From Straminergon stramineum (Eukaryota > Streptophyta > Bryopsida > Hypnales > Calliergonaceae), in contig OY987266.1 of NCBI GenBank assembly GCA_963920665.1, positions 5,027,001-5,091,000 of the forward strand: a stretch of 64,000 nucleotides of DNA, given 5' to 3'. Both the position numbers and the translations under genes were made by a program. The notes beneath the pieces are model-generated. The model saw only the letters and a program-made list of their open reading frames with translations, searched no databases and was not told where the DNA came from. This document shows positions 22,405-35,028 of the stretch, in pieces (positions within the stretch are counted from its first letter, which is position 1; each line of letters begins with the position of its first letter).

Positions 22405-24396
22405 ATGGGGTCCAACGGGCTGCTGGAAGCGCAAATGCGTGCAGCTTCTACGCCTTTGTTCTCTGGAAGACGGAGGCTTGAAACGAGAAAGAGGTCTTCG
22501 TCTTCGATCGGAAGCAATAGGCGACATCAGGTCGTTATGACCACGTCCCTTCCCAGGTGGGCGACTTCTACTTCCCCTGTTTCACCTCAAGTGTTTTTTT
22601 TCCTCCTCTCATATTCGTGGGTTTCAAGCTATGCAGTACTGTGTCTTCCACTTGTCAAAGAGTTCAAAGAGTTTAGCAAAACTTTGTTGAACCGAAGAAC
22701 TCTTACCCCAAAATATAAAAGTGCGAAACCCACTAATGGGATGCATTCGATGGTGGAGGCTTTCAACAGCGTATTCCCAAGTGGCACTGGACATACACAG
22801 TTGAGTGAAAGTTCAACCACATTCTCTTTCAGTGCCCAAGGTCTGTAAGCCACTATGCTGAGAATATCATTTGGCTAGACATGGCCCGCTTGAGAGTTGC
22901 AGGATTTGATTCGCCATTTGTGATGCTGGGCAAATTTCAGGGAAAGGAAGGTGACCATGAATCCCTCTCTCCGTGAGGTGATGACTCCCTACCAGCAATG
23001 GACTCGCCAACCGGATCCCATCCCAGTTGAAAAGCTGGAGGTCATAGCTTCCCTTGACAACTGGGCTCAGGACCACCTTCTGCCCATGCTGAAGCCCGTG
23101 TCCAAATCCTGGCAGCCTCAGGATTTCCTCCCGGACTCATGTTCGGAGAGCTTCTTCGACGAAGTGCAGGCGCTTCGGGAGCGGGCGAAGGAGCTTCCCG
23201 ATGATCACTTGGTCTGCTTGGTGGGGGATATGATCACCGAAGAAGCGCTCCCCACGTACCAGACGCTTTTCAACACTTTTGAAGGCGTAAGGGACACCAC
23301 GGGGCACAGCCAGACGCCATGGGCAAAGTGGATTCGAGCATGGACGGCAGAGGAGAATCGACATGGTGACTTGCTCAATCGGTACCTCTACCTGTCGGGA
23401 CGGGTGGACATGCGCATGGTGGAACGTACAACGCAGTATTTGATCGGCTTGAGCATGGTGCGTCTGCTTCCAGTAGTTGAGCATGAGCTCTTTGACAACA
23501 CTTCCTATTTGAAGCGAATTTGGCATAAGATTCTTTAATTTCAGTCCTTATAAAGCTTGCAACCTTCACATTTAGAACCAGAATCAGCATTTGAACTCTG
23601 ACTCCATGCATTCTTCTACTATTCCTGACTCTTTGCAGCTAAGCCAGGGTAAGATAGCAAGCCAACATACAAACTTTAGCTCACATTTGATAGGATCAAT
23701 CGAAGTGATGGATTAGGATTCTTAAGTAGCATTTTTTGATGAATTTGATTGTGGTGTGTTGTTGTTAGTACTGAAGTAAAACGACCCTTGAGTATCTGAT
23801 GAAGATCATTGTTGTATGACTTGCAGAAGCCTCAAATTGATCAGAACGCTTACAATGGATTCATCTACACCTCGTTTCAGGAGCGTGCCACGTTCATCTC
23901 CCACGGCAACACGGCTCGTCAGGCCAAGCAGTCAGGCGAGCACAAGCTGGCCACCATCTGTGGCATCATCGCCTCGGATGAGAAGCGGCATGAGATTGCA
24001 TACAGCCGCATCGTGGGCAAGTTCTTCGAGCTGGATCCCAACGGTGCCATGTTGTCGTTCCAGGAGATGATGAAGAAGAAAATCATCATGCCAGCGCACC
24101 AGATGCACGATGGAGAGAATGAGAGCCTCTTCGACGACTTCTCCTCCGTGGCCCAGAGGTGTGGCGTCTACACGGCCATGGACTATGCCAGCATTATGGA
24201 CCATTTGATTACCTTCTGGAATGTAGAGAGCTTGACAGGGCTGTCGAGTGAAGCCCAGACAGCCCAAGACTTCGTGTGTGGACTGCCGGCCCGCATTCGC
24301 AGGCTTGCCGAACGAACCCAGAGCCGTGCAGCTAAACGTGAGAGCAGGAAGAAGGCCTTCAGCTGGATCCACAACAGAGAGGTCGATCTGCTGTGA
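22405..24396 (+). CDS. Acyl-[acyl-carrier-protein] desaturase (stearoyl-ACP delta-9 type), three exons
   Basis: Exons 22405-22556, 22941-23457 and 23827-24396 join to 412 residues. Each intron has GT-AG ends and the phases fit: codon AG|G at the first junction, a codon boundary at the second. Exon 1 (residues 1-50) is rich in Arg and Ser, as in a plastid transit peptide. The mature part carries the soluble di-iron desaturase ligands: [10 protein letters not shown] (151-152), EENRH (188-192), SFQERAT (E242) and DEKRHE (274-279). The family uses ferredoxin and O2 in the stroma to put a cis double bond into acyl-ACP, mainly stearoyl-ACP to oleoyl-ACP. The C-terminal signature ([21 protein letters not shown]) is intact and the length is near the usual 390-400. 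Residues after YLIGLSM read KPQIDQNAY, where the family usually has DPKTENNPY. Chain-length specificity cannot be read. Exons are far more GC-rich than the flanks. Identity is near certain; the start is the first ATG in the only frame that splices. Confidence 0.95.
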
Positions 24397-26560
24397 GCTC
24401 TTATCATCTTACGACCTCAATCTTCCATTTTCTGTCTGTTGTTTCCTGAGCAGTCTGACATGCTCTATTGAAATTTAGGCCAATTCTGATCCTGTTTTGA
24501 TCACTTCCAGTATCACGAACATACAGCCAGGCTGGTTTCCATTCAAAGTTTGACAGCTTTAGGTAAAGAAATGCTATGAAGCCTGGTAACGATTGCTTGG
24601 AAAAGCAGTCATTTGACACATATATGTGTGATACGTACTGTAGCTTATTCCAGATGATATGCGAACGTGTGTTTTCTCCACAACTGTTCCACATAATAGC
24701 TCTCTTGCATCGAACCAACATGACGTGGTTCCAGGTTCCCTAGTCCAGTGATTTATGACAAACGTTACAGGATCATGACTATGTAGTACCAATTAGATTC
24801 TGAAGCACAGATATCTTTGGTGAGCACCAAAAGCTCATTATGCTGTTTTTGGCGCCTGTGCCAGTTTATAATACGACCTATGTATATTGTAATTTTGGAT
24901 ACATAGAAAACGGATCTTCAGTTCCTCATCGTCCCAGCCTCACTTTGAATGGCAAACTGTTTCAACCTCGTTATTTAAGTTGGGGTTAAAATTTGATGTC
25001 CAAAGGTCTGAAATCTATGACGGAGGTATGACTAACACATGAGGTAGGAGGTCTATAAAGCGTCCTCTAATGCAGAGATGCATTTTGCTTTCTCATTGCT
25101 CCAACAATGTACAAATAGTGTACATTTACATTTCCGGAGGTTGATGCTTTTAGTGACCACTGTGTTTCAACTTCAAAAACTCATAACCAATTCCATGAAG
25201 CTCCCCAAAATATGAATCAACTTGGCCTAGATGCTTATTCCAAATGCCAAATCCAAATAGTGCTTCTTATTGTCTCCGGAGTCCGGACTAAAGGGCTCTG
25301 AGTAACTATTGTCAAGCTTGACTCAGAGTTTGTTGACAGTGAACCTGTAGTATGATCTTTATGATCAATTTTTCACTTTGTTTGTTTTTTCAATTGATTC
25401 CTACAGTGTGGAATGCGGCAATTTCACAAGTGTCCCATGAACTGATTTCCTTTGCAAGAGGTCCCAAAAATCCCCAATGTGCCAAACTCTTAGTGTAGTG
25501 TAAATCACTTGTAAGGAAGTTCCTTTTGTTTCAGGAAGGCAAAATAGCAACCCTGAGAATCCATTTGCTCATAAAATCCATGCAAAAGTCGATTCCAATC
25601 AGAAGTTCATAAATTGCTGATTCTTTTGTAGCTTCGGGTTCCTCCCAAACCCTACTCAACACAAATTAATCAACTACAGAATGACTCTTGATGACAGAAG
25701 GGGGACAATTTCTTCAAGGGCCGGGAATGGGTTTGCAATTGGTTTCTTTACAGTGATTTTCCTTCAGCTTAAGTTAGTCTATTTTAATGTGTCATGCCAT
25801 CATGACGCTTCCAGTAGAAGGTTGAGATGGTGTCAGTGAAGAAATCTATCATAACTGAACTTCAGTGCTGGTGGGACGGAGAAGTTTATATTTATTACGT
25901 AGACGATGTACTTAATTAATCTAAGTTAGTTTCTCCTTCATGCAGGACATTTCCAGTCAACAAACTGGCCATTGAAAACCCCTGTGATGGCTGCAACGTA
26001 TTTCACAGATTCACGGAAGTGGAATTGATTGATTGATTATCTTCAAGCAAGCACAAGTGTCGACGACGAGGGATAGTATTCATATTGTCAGAGTCACTCT
26101 TTCAATTCAACAGAGCCTGTATAGTACTGTATAGGAAAACGACCTTTAGTCATTTCAAATCCATTCCAACAAATTTTACTCAAAAAATGATAATATTTCA
26201 CTTGCAATCAAATTTTGAAGGAATTTTGGAATTTCTCTTTCAAAATTTATAAAAAAAAAAATTTGTGATAGCACTGGTGAATCTAACCATACAGATGGAA
26301 TCTACAAATTAAAATCTACAATTTTATTTGCATTCCAATTCCAAAATATGCTTCCAAACAGTACTTTACAATGATTTTTCTCAAATCGTCAATTTTCGAG
26401 ATGAATCTGGACGTTTAGGGGTTAAAACTACTGTCTTTATTTTATTTCTTTGAGGGCATCTCCAAAAATGCAAGAATTTTTTTTATCACACCATTAATTT
26501 AAGGTGAGTGTGCACTTGTAATTGCCACTAATAGCAACTGAGTTATTTTTATTCAACATA

Positions 26561-26625
26561 AATTATTATTATTATTATTATTAAGAACAATAGTAATAAT
26601 GGTATTAGTATTAGTATTAGTATGA
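26561..26625. repeat. Trinucleotide microsatellites (ATT and TAG/ATT mix)
   Basis: An ATT run at about 26563-26582 is followed by TATTAG repeats near 26601-26622. Confidence 0.8.
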
Positions 26626-27032
26626 AGTCTTATTTGCAAGTAAAAGAAGATTCCAATGTACTTGAGTATAGAATATTTGGGCATTGTATGAATAAGTTAT
26701 GAATCTTCAAAGTATTGTGCAATAAAAATTGGCACTAGTTCTCATTCTTTGATTGCATACATCTAGTTTTAGTGTTGCTTTTTGGTTCAAATGTAGGTTT
26801 TATTTTATGGCTAGTGTTCATTATCTATGAAGGTACCTTAGGTACTAAATTGTAGAGGATGAGACACTTTTTTGTAAGTCATGTAACTTACCATATGAAT
26901 TTTAAAAATTGACAAAATTGTGCTATAATATAACTAGCTTGATTGGTGCTACATATTGGCCTAAAATAGTTGAAATTGTTCTTTCGAATATAACAATACA
27001 TGTTGATGAACTAATGAAATAAAATTAAAAGA

Positions 27033-27033
<1 letters not shown>

Positions 27034-27081
<48 letters not shown>
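27034..27081. repeat. (TA)n microsatellite, about 24 units
   Basis: An uninterrupted TA dinucleotide run of about 48 bases. Confidence 0.95.
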
Positions 27082-27086
<5 letters not shown>

Positions 27087-28781
27087 AATTTAAAATAGAA
27101 TATAAGTATGATTCATATAGTGGAATAATTAGTGCAATTGTGGCAATGACAAAATCCATACTAGTGTTTGCATTGGTTTGAGTGTCATTCTCTAGAAGTT
27201 CAGATTTAGATTATATATTTTAGAAAGAGAATATTTATTATATTAAAATATTACTTTATTATTTAAAACAATATTGTAGTACTTTGATTATTGCCTTTTG
27301 TAAGAAATGCTATTGGCTCCTTTTCTTGAGAACAAACCTATTGATATTTTAGAATAGCTCTAGTAGTAGATCAAAACCTCATCTTGTCAAAAAGGCATTT
27401 TCCTTGTATTAAGAAGGTAGTCACTTGCTTGATTCACCTATGCAACTCACTTTTTTTTTAATCTTTGAAACAATTGCAAGTCTCTTCATGTTCCAAAAAA
27501 AAGGAATTTGCATCAATTATTACAACATTTTGCACTAATTGTAGAAGAAAAAGTGGTATTTGGAGGAGTTGCCAACTACGGCAAAGAGATTATGAAGGCC
27601 TTTTCAAGCATTAATATAGCACACTTTTCATGAAAAAATTGCCAATGTCTACATTGAAAAGTGACATTAGGTTGCATCTTACTAATTTATTGACATTTTA
27701 TACTATTTAAATATTTATTAGTATTGTTCAAAGATGTAGTAATTTTCATCAACCCCAAACCATATATGTGGCATGGGGGGTGCACCAATTGTTTAGGGCC
27801 TAGTTTAGAGAATGCCACATGTGCCTCCACATGGACAAATGGTGAGTTATGAGGTAAATTTTTTAGGTAAGGCAACCTAATTGTTAAGGCAATCTTATTT
27901 CACTATTTTGTATAATGTATCAACTTACACTTGTTGATGCTCTTACTTGTTAAACATTATTTCAATGATAGTGAAGTCTACTTCTTGAATAGATCATGAC
28001 TGTGACGAAAGGTCATTTGCTTTGAAGTCAACGAATACAACCCCAAAGAAACTAGTTCACCTTTGTTGCTAATTTTGTTGTTGGCTATGCTAGATCAAAT
28101 ATTGCATGTAGTTAGCACATGTAGTTTTGTCACCACTTCACAATTCAGTGCACTCAATCCTACAAGCAATTGCAATCAACATGTAAGGTAGATCAACCCA
28201 TTCAATGCTATCGGTCACCCACTTCAGACATCTACCAGATCCTCTAGCATTTGCATCAATCACCCACCCATTACCACAATCTTAGCAACTCTTTAGCATC
28301 ATGGCAATTCACTTAGAGAGAACTCAAGACACATGAGTCTCCCACGCTTTACTAATTTAGTCCTAACAAACTTTGGAAAATCACAAAAAACTCATTTCTT
28401 GTCAGAATTTCTTCATTCTACTTGCAAATGGCTTCTCTCAGATTTTCCAATCTCTGAAAAATACGTGAGTTGACAAATAGCTTCTCCCAAGGTACCTAGA
28501 TAACAAATCTCATTGGTAAGTTAATAGGCTGATCTACCTTATCTCATGTCATGTCACCATGAGTTGCGGAGTCACTGGAGTGACAAGATGGAGACATGCA
28601 CTCAGACAGACGCCCACGACACGCAGTCCTTAACGCCGCTGCAATACTCAAATATCTCTAAATCGTTTGTCAATGTCAGAAAGTACTGCCGATTCCCAAC
28701 TGAAGTCGATAAGATAGTTACAGTGCAAGAATGATGAGAAATGAAAGTCGAGAGAGTTTGCAAAGGCTCATATTAAGTCAG

Positions 28782-30500
28782 TTATTTCTTCTTTTTCTTC
28801 TTCTCATTTTCAGCAATCAACTCAGCTGCATACTTATCGTTGTCATTGTCAATGATGACCCTCACATTCTCTTCTTCTTCCTTGATCTGTTGCAATTGGT
28901 AAGGTAAGCTTACACCAAACAGTCATGCATGAAAATCTAACTTCGACAGACAAACTAGATGATGTGAACTTCAAATATCTTACTTAAACTGCTAATGTGG
29001 CACACATTACATATTTTTAATTTCCAGCAAGTGCATTGATACTTGGAATGAAGAAATGAAACTGGGCAATGGATCTCTTAAGCTTAACTTACAGCATTCA
29101 TTTCCTTCAAGTCACGCCACAGGTGGTCTCCTTCAGAGAGGCGGGAATACCTGCATTTCAATTGACAAATGGTTTAACATCGACAAAGAATAGAAAGTTG
29201 AAATAATCAAAAAGGGATTCCTATCGGTGTTTGTAGTTTGGATTACAATTCTATCTTTTTAAGGTTTTAAAGCTTAATCTTAGACCAAAAGATGGATTCC
29301 TTATGTTATTGGAAAGGAGAAGCAATATTGTTATGCATCATGTAAATTTCATACATCTAGCCACAAGTGGACAATTTAGCACTTATGTTGAGGAAACACT
29401 CCTTGCTTACCCATTCATGTCTTTTTCTAAAGGACTTGGAAAGCGATTTGGGTACTCTACCCATAGTACTCCGGTCCCTATTGCTCCTCGAGCCTTTGTT
29501 TCATACCTAATTATACCAACATCAATTTTCACACTATTCATGCTAAAGTTTTGGACTCATTGCATTATTTAAATTCAACAATTGAGAGAAGTCAATAACT
29601 CCATAGTATACATTGTCATTTGAATATGATGGCACTAACATTGTTCACAATAACATCCAAATAACTCTAAAATACATCTATTTTGCATACTCGAATATTT
29701 TAGGTATAAAGAATTACTTCACTCCCAACACTGTAACAACCACCCCAAGTGGAGTCTTCAAAAGGTCTTGAGCCTGAGTGCAATCCATATTAGATGAAAT
29801 TTTTATAAAATTGATCAAATTTACATATATATGCCCTCAATCCCTTTCACTTGGTGTGAAAACAAGCACTCAATATAGAGTATACCTACCCTTGATGCAA
29901 ATGGGAATTAGGTTCCACAAATATCATGGGGGTTCACTTACTCAACTTCACTTTATAACTATGCCAAAATAATTCAAAATCTCGTTGAGCAAAAAATGAG
30001 CAAATCAAAGTGAAGCAAGAAAGGAAAAGAAAATCCTTGTAGCTACTAGACAAAGAATGATCTACAACCAACATCCATTTAGAGATGCTTCAAAATCCAC
30101 TCTAAAGTAATTACATATAATTTCAATATGTTTCCAAACTTGACCCTTATAGATTCTTGTCAAAAATGTACAACAATATTCATGAGAGTTTAAGGTCGAT
30201 TTTGGATACACCTATTTTAGCACTATGAAATTCCTAATTCACTCAAACAATGTCTGAAAAATGGATGCATAGAGAATCTAAAATATCCTTTAGGGTTACA
30301 ACAAGATCCAACAATAACTTCAATGATTACATAGTACGAACCATGCTCAAATGCTTATTCAGACAATTTTCTATGTAGTTAATTGCCTCATATAGTTTTC
30401 CAAAGAAATGGAAACTGGCAAGTGCTACAACCTTAAGCTTGAGGAAAGGTTCCATGTCTTCTGGTTCCGCCCAAAAGGCTGGAAGCTTCTTCTTCCCCAT
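28782..30500 (-). CDS. Small four-exon gene, protein of about 104 residues, function unknown
   Basis: Exons on the minus strand: 30500-30432 (MGKKKLPAFWAEPEDM..., ends KLK), 29493-29411 (ARGAIGTGVLWVEYPNRF...), 29150-29093 (YSRLSEGDHLWRDLKEMNA) and 28886-28782 (IKEEEENVRVIIDNDND..., ends NEKKKKKK then TAA). Donors read GTTGTA, GTAAGC and GTAAGT; acceptors end in AG. Phases are 0, 2, 0 and the sum is 315 nt, exactly 105 codons. The most secure parts are exons 2 to 4: the split codon GG|G joins them and the last exon ends in a natural stop after a lysine run. The junction between exons 1 and 2 is less sure; the acceptor chosen has a weak pyrimidine tract, and an alternative acceptor at 29506 would change the phase. 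The protein has no signal peptide, membrane segment or cysteine, and is acidic with a basic tail. I do not recognise the family. Confidence 0.55.
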
Positions 30501-31886
30501 TGTTTTCAAAGTGATTTAAAATCTGTGGTACAAAATTCGACTCTTTTCGTTTGTCTATTTGATTCTTGCAGGACATCATAAATGGGGCCAATCAAACAAA
30601 ATTGATGTTTGAAGAACACACAACTGACTGGAATGTGCGGCAATTGCAACAGAGTCGATTTTTAATATTTAAAGATATTGCACGAGACTAAGTGGAATTT
30701 GACTTCCAATATGAATTCAAGCTACTGATTTCATGTTGTTTATAACAGCAACAACTCCTCTCATCCTTAAAACTTTGTGAGCTCCAGTTAAAGTCTTGCT
30801 CCTTCATAGTTCAAGAAAAATATCAGTTTGCCATGTACACAAACATCAGCTCAATGACAAAGAATTAATGCTTGACTAACATGAACCGAATCCGTACAGA
30901 ACAAGTTTGAACAATGGAGGTCAAAGAGATCATGGAAGCAATGTCTCTTGAAACGTTATGAAACATCAAATTTATTCAATTGGAGAATTTGATGAGGTTA
31001 GGTTTGAACTTGTTCTTTGTAACCATTCATGTCTAACTATATTGTAATAATTTTTACTAAATTGGCAGAATTCCACAACTTTGGCACATTTAGGACACAT
31101 GGACTAAAATCTATTCTAGTCCTACTTCTTAGAGCTTTGAATCAAGGAATGGTAAAAAAAAATATGGTGACCAAATATGACAATTTAGTTTACAAACAAC
31201 TAAATCTACACAACTTTTTTGGACAACCCAATGACTTTTCTCTATGATCCACTTCAAATAGCAATGAAATCATTAACAAAGAAGTTTTTATTTATTTATT
31301 TTTAACTTTGTTTTCAATAAGTTTCTTGATAATAAAGATAATTCATGAACATGTTGCAAAAAATTTAATAGGAGTAGATATCTTATTGCCCCTCCAAGCA
31401 CCTTGTGCAAAAGTTTTGTGGAAAGTTGTTGATATCTCTAATCTAAGAGCATGACTTGAGGCCTATTTTCTAAGTGGCAAGAGAATCCAACTCAACTAAT
31501 TAGAGACATCGCTTATCCAATGATCAAATCTAGAACAGAGTGGAACAAATGTAGAAATTTTTTAGTACTAGTTGGAATGTTTTAGTTAAAATGGCAAAGT
31601 TTAGTACAATAGCACAAAACTTAAACTTGTACCAATCTTAGTTCTTGAAGATATTCTTGCTTGAGCATGTCATTTTTTTGGCAAGCAAGAAGTTCCCTTG
31701 TAATTAAACGCATTAGCTTTGCAAGGAGAGCTATCACTATATGATGTTCCCCAATTACATAGATGCCTTATAACCTCAATTGGGCCTATCACTATTCTCG
31801 TAACTAGGTTCTTACTATGGGAAAATGTTGAATAGGGGAAAGTAACTCCAAAAACTATGGTTGTATATTTCAACTAATGTTAAGGC
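30501..31886. other. Intergenic DNA, upstream of the small gene
   Basis: It should contain the promoter and leader of the minus-strand gene ending at 30500; no clear TATA box was singled out. No other gene is visible. Confidence 0.4.
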
Positions 31887-32131
31887 CATATTCATTATAT
31901 TGAGACTTTTTGCAAATTTTGAGATAGAATGCTAGTTATTGGAAAATTCATTTAAAAAAATAGTACTTGAAACCAAAAATAAATAATGCTTAAATAGTGA
32001 TCCTATAATAAAATTCTAAAAGTTGGTGTTGTTACCTATTTATAAAAAAATAAGAGTAAAGACATAAAGTGGTTTATCTTCAAGTCGAGGATAAAAATGA
32101 GACTACAAAAAGTCTCAATATAACGAATATG
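31887..32131. mobile_element. Miniature inverted-repeat element, 245 bp
   Basis: The left end CATATTCATTATATTGAGAC (31887 onward) and the reverse complement of the right end (CATATTCGTTATATTGAGAC) match over 26 bases with one mismatch. The interior is AT-rich and non-coding. No clear target duplication was found, so the class is open. Confidence 0.65.
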
Positions 32132-34407
32132 ATCTTTGTTGAGTATTATTTTGCTGACAGTGAGATTGGAACGTCTTAAATTCAATTCCACAAAGCTCTA
32201 GAAAAATAGATCTGTCATCAGTCTGGAAAGAAGGCCTGGTATTGATCTGGGGTTTTCGTCATGCAACTAAAACTGTGTCAATTTCAAAGCAGGCCCAACA
32301 AATCGAAATATTTCACAAGACAAGATGGAGATGACATTGCAGTGGAAGTGCTCAGGACAATTTAATGTCAAATTCATTGACCTGGGTGGAAATTTTCAGG
32401 GTTTTTATGCTCTTGAATATCACAATTTTAGAGCTCGATCTGAACCACTGCAATTTCATGGACTAATTTTGACCACCTTTTGACCACATTCTCCAATCTA
32501 ATATCAGTTGCCACGTCTTGACATTTGGCACAACTTTGCAGTTGCCTTAGTTTGTTGCCTTCATTGAAACTAAGACTTACGGTGACTGAGCACAAAAGGA
32601 GAAGGAAGAGACCCACTCCAGATAATCCTTCTCCATCTAAGTTAAGGGACAATGAAAACCACTGAGCTCCAATGCATGTGCTTACGTTAAAGGTGAGATT
32701 CAATGGCTTGACCAGCGACACAAAACCTACCTTAATCTTCCCTTTTCCTCAGCAAAGAGAAGGTCTTTAGTATGACTGCAGCTGATACTTGACTTCAAAG
32801 CTTTTGACCATCGATCCCTCTACCCAAAGTGGTGATCCACAAGTAGTATTCTCATGGGTTTCCGGCCACTTGGAATGATTTTCACTGTTGTAGACGTGCA
32901 GACAAATGTAGCAGTACACAGCAATTGATGAATTCGTTCCGACAGGAGAAGTCAATATGTTTGTGGAAATCAAAAGTGGCTAAAAGTGTGAAGGGACTGC
33001 GTAACCTTGCAATGGCCACATGCAGGCTCTCAAAGTGTATAAAAAGATCACAATGCTGAGAGAACTTTGGCATTTTCTTTAAATTGAACCTCGGTACAGT
33101 ACAGACAAATGTCACATATTTTGGCTGGAACAGAATCATGCCAATTTCACAAACATCATGAGTGTGCTTTTTTATTTATTTCTCTGTTCATCTTAAGCCT
33201 CACATTGATCATATCTCCCTCAACCAAACACGGAATACAACTGGGTTAAATAATCCACTTGGCATTACGTTGTCACATCATCGAGTTGAGCCCACATCTC
33301 GGAATCCTCTAATTAGACTAGCTTCAAATGCAAATTTATGGTTACTGTGATTAGGCAAAGTTAGCAACTCCTCAACATGTAAGAGTTTCAAAGGCAAATG
33401 TGTGTTTCCTGTGATAAGGCATAATTAGCAACTGCCTCAACATGTAAAGCACTTGTACTCAGGCTGGAAACCAGAATTCCCAAAGACCCAAAATAATCAG
33501 ATGATCAGATGCTCAGCTGCTGCACATCCATAAGTTTTAATCATCAAATTCATATCTTTTTGTTGAAGAAGGGTATACCAATATAACTTTGACACTCCGT
33601 ACCTTTTAGCACACAGTATCCAAATAAAAACATTCTCTGGGGCTTTGGAATCCTCCTTCATTCGCCAACATGACACATATAAACATTTGACCAGTCTAAT
33701 AATCAAAACTAGACTATGCTCTACATCAAAACTAGACTACGCTCTACAGAAAAAAGGTGGTGGTGACTTTCGCTGTCCCTACCGTAGGGATGAGGGACCT
33801 ACTATTACAAACACGTGAGGTGGCACTAACGAAATGACCAGGACAAGATTATTCGATGTCTACAAACCTCATAAAGAGCTAAGTAGCTAATGCCATTGCT
33901 GTCGATCACCTACAGTCATTCCCCTCAGAGTCTCGATTGTTCAGCAACCCGGTGAGCAAATCCACCTCCGAAATGCACTCCAAGCCTGGTTTCCACCTGA
34001 AGAAAATTTCCATCACATTGCCAATCATTCCGTCAAACGCCAAATTAAGATTTCAGCAGCTGCACCAAAAACTCCAATCTACACTTCTCCTTGGTGTGAA
34101 CAGAAGCGCCACCAGAAAAAACTGCGTACTCAAACACTTAAAGAACGAAAGATTCCCGATATCATAACGGCCACTTTGATACTTTGGGTTGAACGATGTC
34201 AAAACGGTCATGTTGATTGAGAATATTATGGAAAGTGTATTTCAAATAGGAAGAACCTCATACTGTTAGATTGAGCGAAGAACATTTCATCTGTTAATCC
34301 AAGAAAACAATCACATGAACATATAAAAAAACAAAACAAAAACTCACTCTCTAAAACTGCTAAAACAACAACATATGATCTCCCAAAACATGACAGAGCT
34401 TCTTGTG
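32132..34407. other. Intergenic DNA, possible 3' UTR of the DUF4228 gene at its right edge
   Basis: Base composition is more balanced than in the deserts. Several minus-strand frames at 32428-32721, 32767-32973 and 32882-33139 are open but carry no motif I recognise and no consistent splice chain. The part nearest 34407 is probably 3' UTR of the next gene. Confidence 0.35.
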
Positions 34408-35028
34408 TTACCTGTTTCTGGAGCAGCTGTATTGCACCGACTTCCCCATAACTGCCGAATTTGAAGAGCGATCCTTCTCCCCTTTCCTGAACGAGAATCG
34501 AAACCACAGCCTCTCCGGAATCATCCTCTTGCTCATCCTCACCAAGGATTTCACAAACGTCGACTTCGCCACTCTCTGTCTCAGCTTCCGCATGTTCTTG
34601 GTCACCACCAGAAACTCCCCCACCTGGTGCCCCTCCTCCCCACTGGAATGCTGCAAAAGCTTGGACTGCAGAACGTCCTCCGACGTTAAAACCCCCAGTT
34701 CCATGCCCAGTTCCATGGGATCCCTGCACTGGGAGAAGCAAGGACAAGCAGGCGTACTTGCCAAGTGGGGCAGCAAGCGGGGCAGAGGAAGCAGCAAGTA
34801 GATGCGTCCTTCTTCGAGCTCCATGTCGAAAGGTAACATTCCCGAGTGAAAGAGAGGGCCTGTGGAAGTGGGCTCACTGACGAAGTGATGAGGGTGGCAT
34901 TGCAGTAAAGCGGAGACCGTCACGGGGGGAGTGAGTCTGCGGATGTGGCCGTCGCCATGGACGACCCGGACGGGTTGCCAGGCGCAGATGCAGTTGCACA
35001 ACAGCATCTTGGGGTGATGGCCCTTCAT
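34408..35028 (-). CDS. DUF4228 (PADRE) family protein, 206 residues
   Basis: The N-terminal half fits the plant DUF4228/PADRE domain at about residues 18-90: a VRVVHGDGHIRRL strand pair, PVTVSALLQCHPHHFV, then an ELEEGRIYLLLPLPRL strand, the segment that marks the family. The rest is low-complexity and basic, with SKSTFVKS-like and RKGEKDRSS stretches, as is usual for these proteins. PADRE genes respond to pathogen and abiotic stress in other plants; a molecular activity is not established. The start is the ATG at 35028; a second ATG seven codons in (35007) gives MLLCNC..., closer to the usual short, Cys-containing start. The TAA stop overlaps a strong-looking donor (CAG|GTAACA), so a spliced longer C-terminus is possible, though many family members are single-exon. 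Family call firm; exact C-terminus less so. Confidence 0.8.
   Translation of the reverse strand: MKGHHPKMLLCNCICAWQPVRVVHGDGHIRRLTPPVTVSALLQCHPHHFVSEPTSTGPLFHSGMLPFDMELEEGRIYLLLPLPRLLPHLASTPACPCFSQCRDPMELGMELGVLTSEDVLQSKLLQHSSGEEGHQVGEFLVVTKNMRKLRQRVAKSTFVKSLVRMSKRMIPERLWFRFSFRKGEKDRSSNSAVMGKSVQYSCSRNR

Larger units (their letters stand above)
24397..28781. other. 3' flank of the desaturase gene and AT-rich intergenic DNA
   Basis: The first few hundred bases should be the desaturase 3' UTR; no canonical AATAAA stands out close to the stop. The rest has short frames only. It contains trinucleotide runs at about 26560-26625, a TA array at 27034-27081, and a solitary TTTAGGGG-TTAA terminus near 26410. 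No gene is supported. Confidence 0.45.

Noticed and set aside
21966..22517. 183-residue minus-strand frame opposite the desaturase first exon and leader
   Set aside because: It overlaps the GC-rich promoter and exon 1 of a well-supported plus-strand gene, has no domain, and its start and end ignore splice signals.
23137..23526. 129-residue minus-strand frame
   Set aside because: Antisense shadow of desaturase exon 2.
23932..24372. 146-residue minus-strand frame
   Set aside because: Antisense shadow of desaturase exon 3.
32428..33139. Chain of minus-strand frames that might be exons
   Set aside because: I tried to join them, but donor/acceptor phases do not give a consistent model and no family motif appears.
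34226..34747. 173-residue minus-strand frame, Gly-rich at its start
   Set aside because: Alternative frame of the DUF4228 gene; the overlapping frame carries the recognisable domain.
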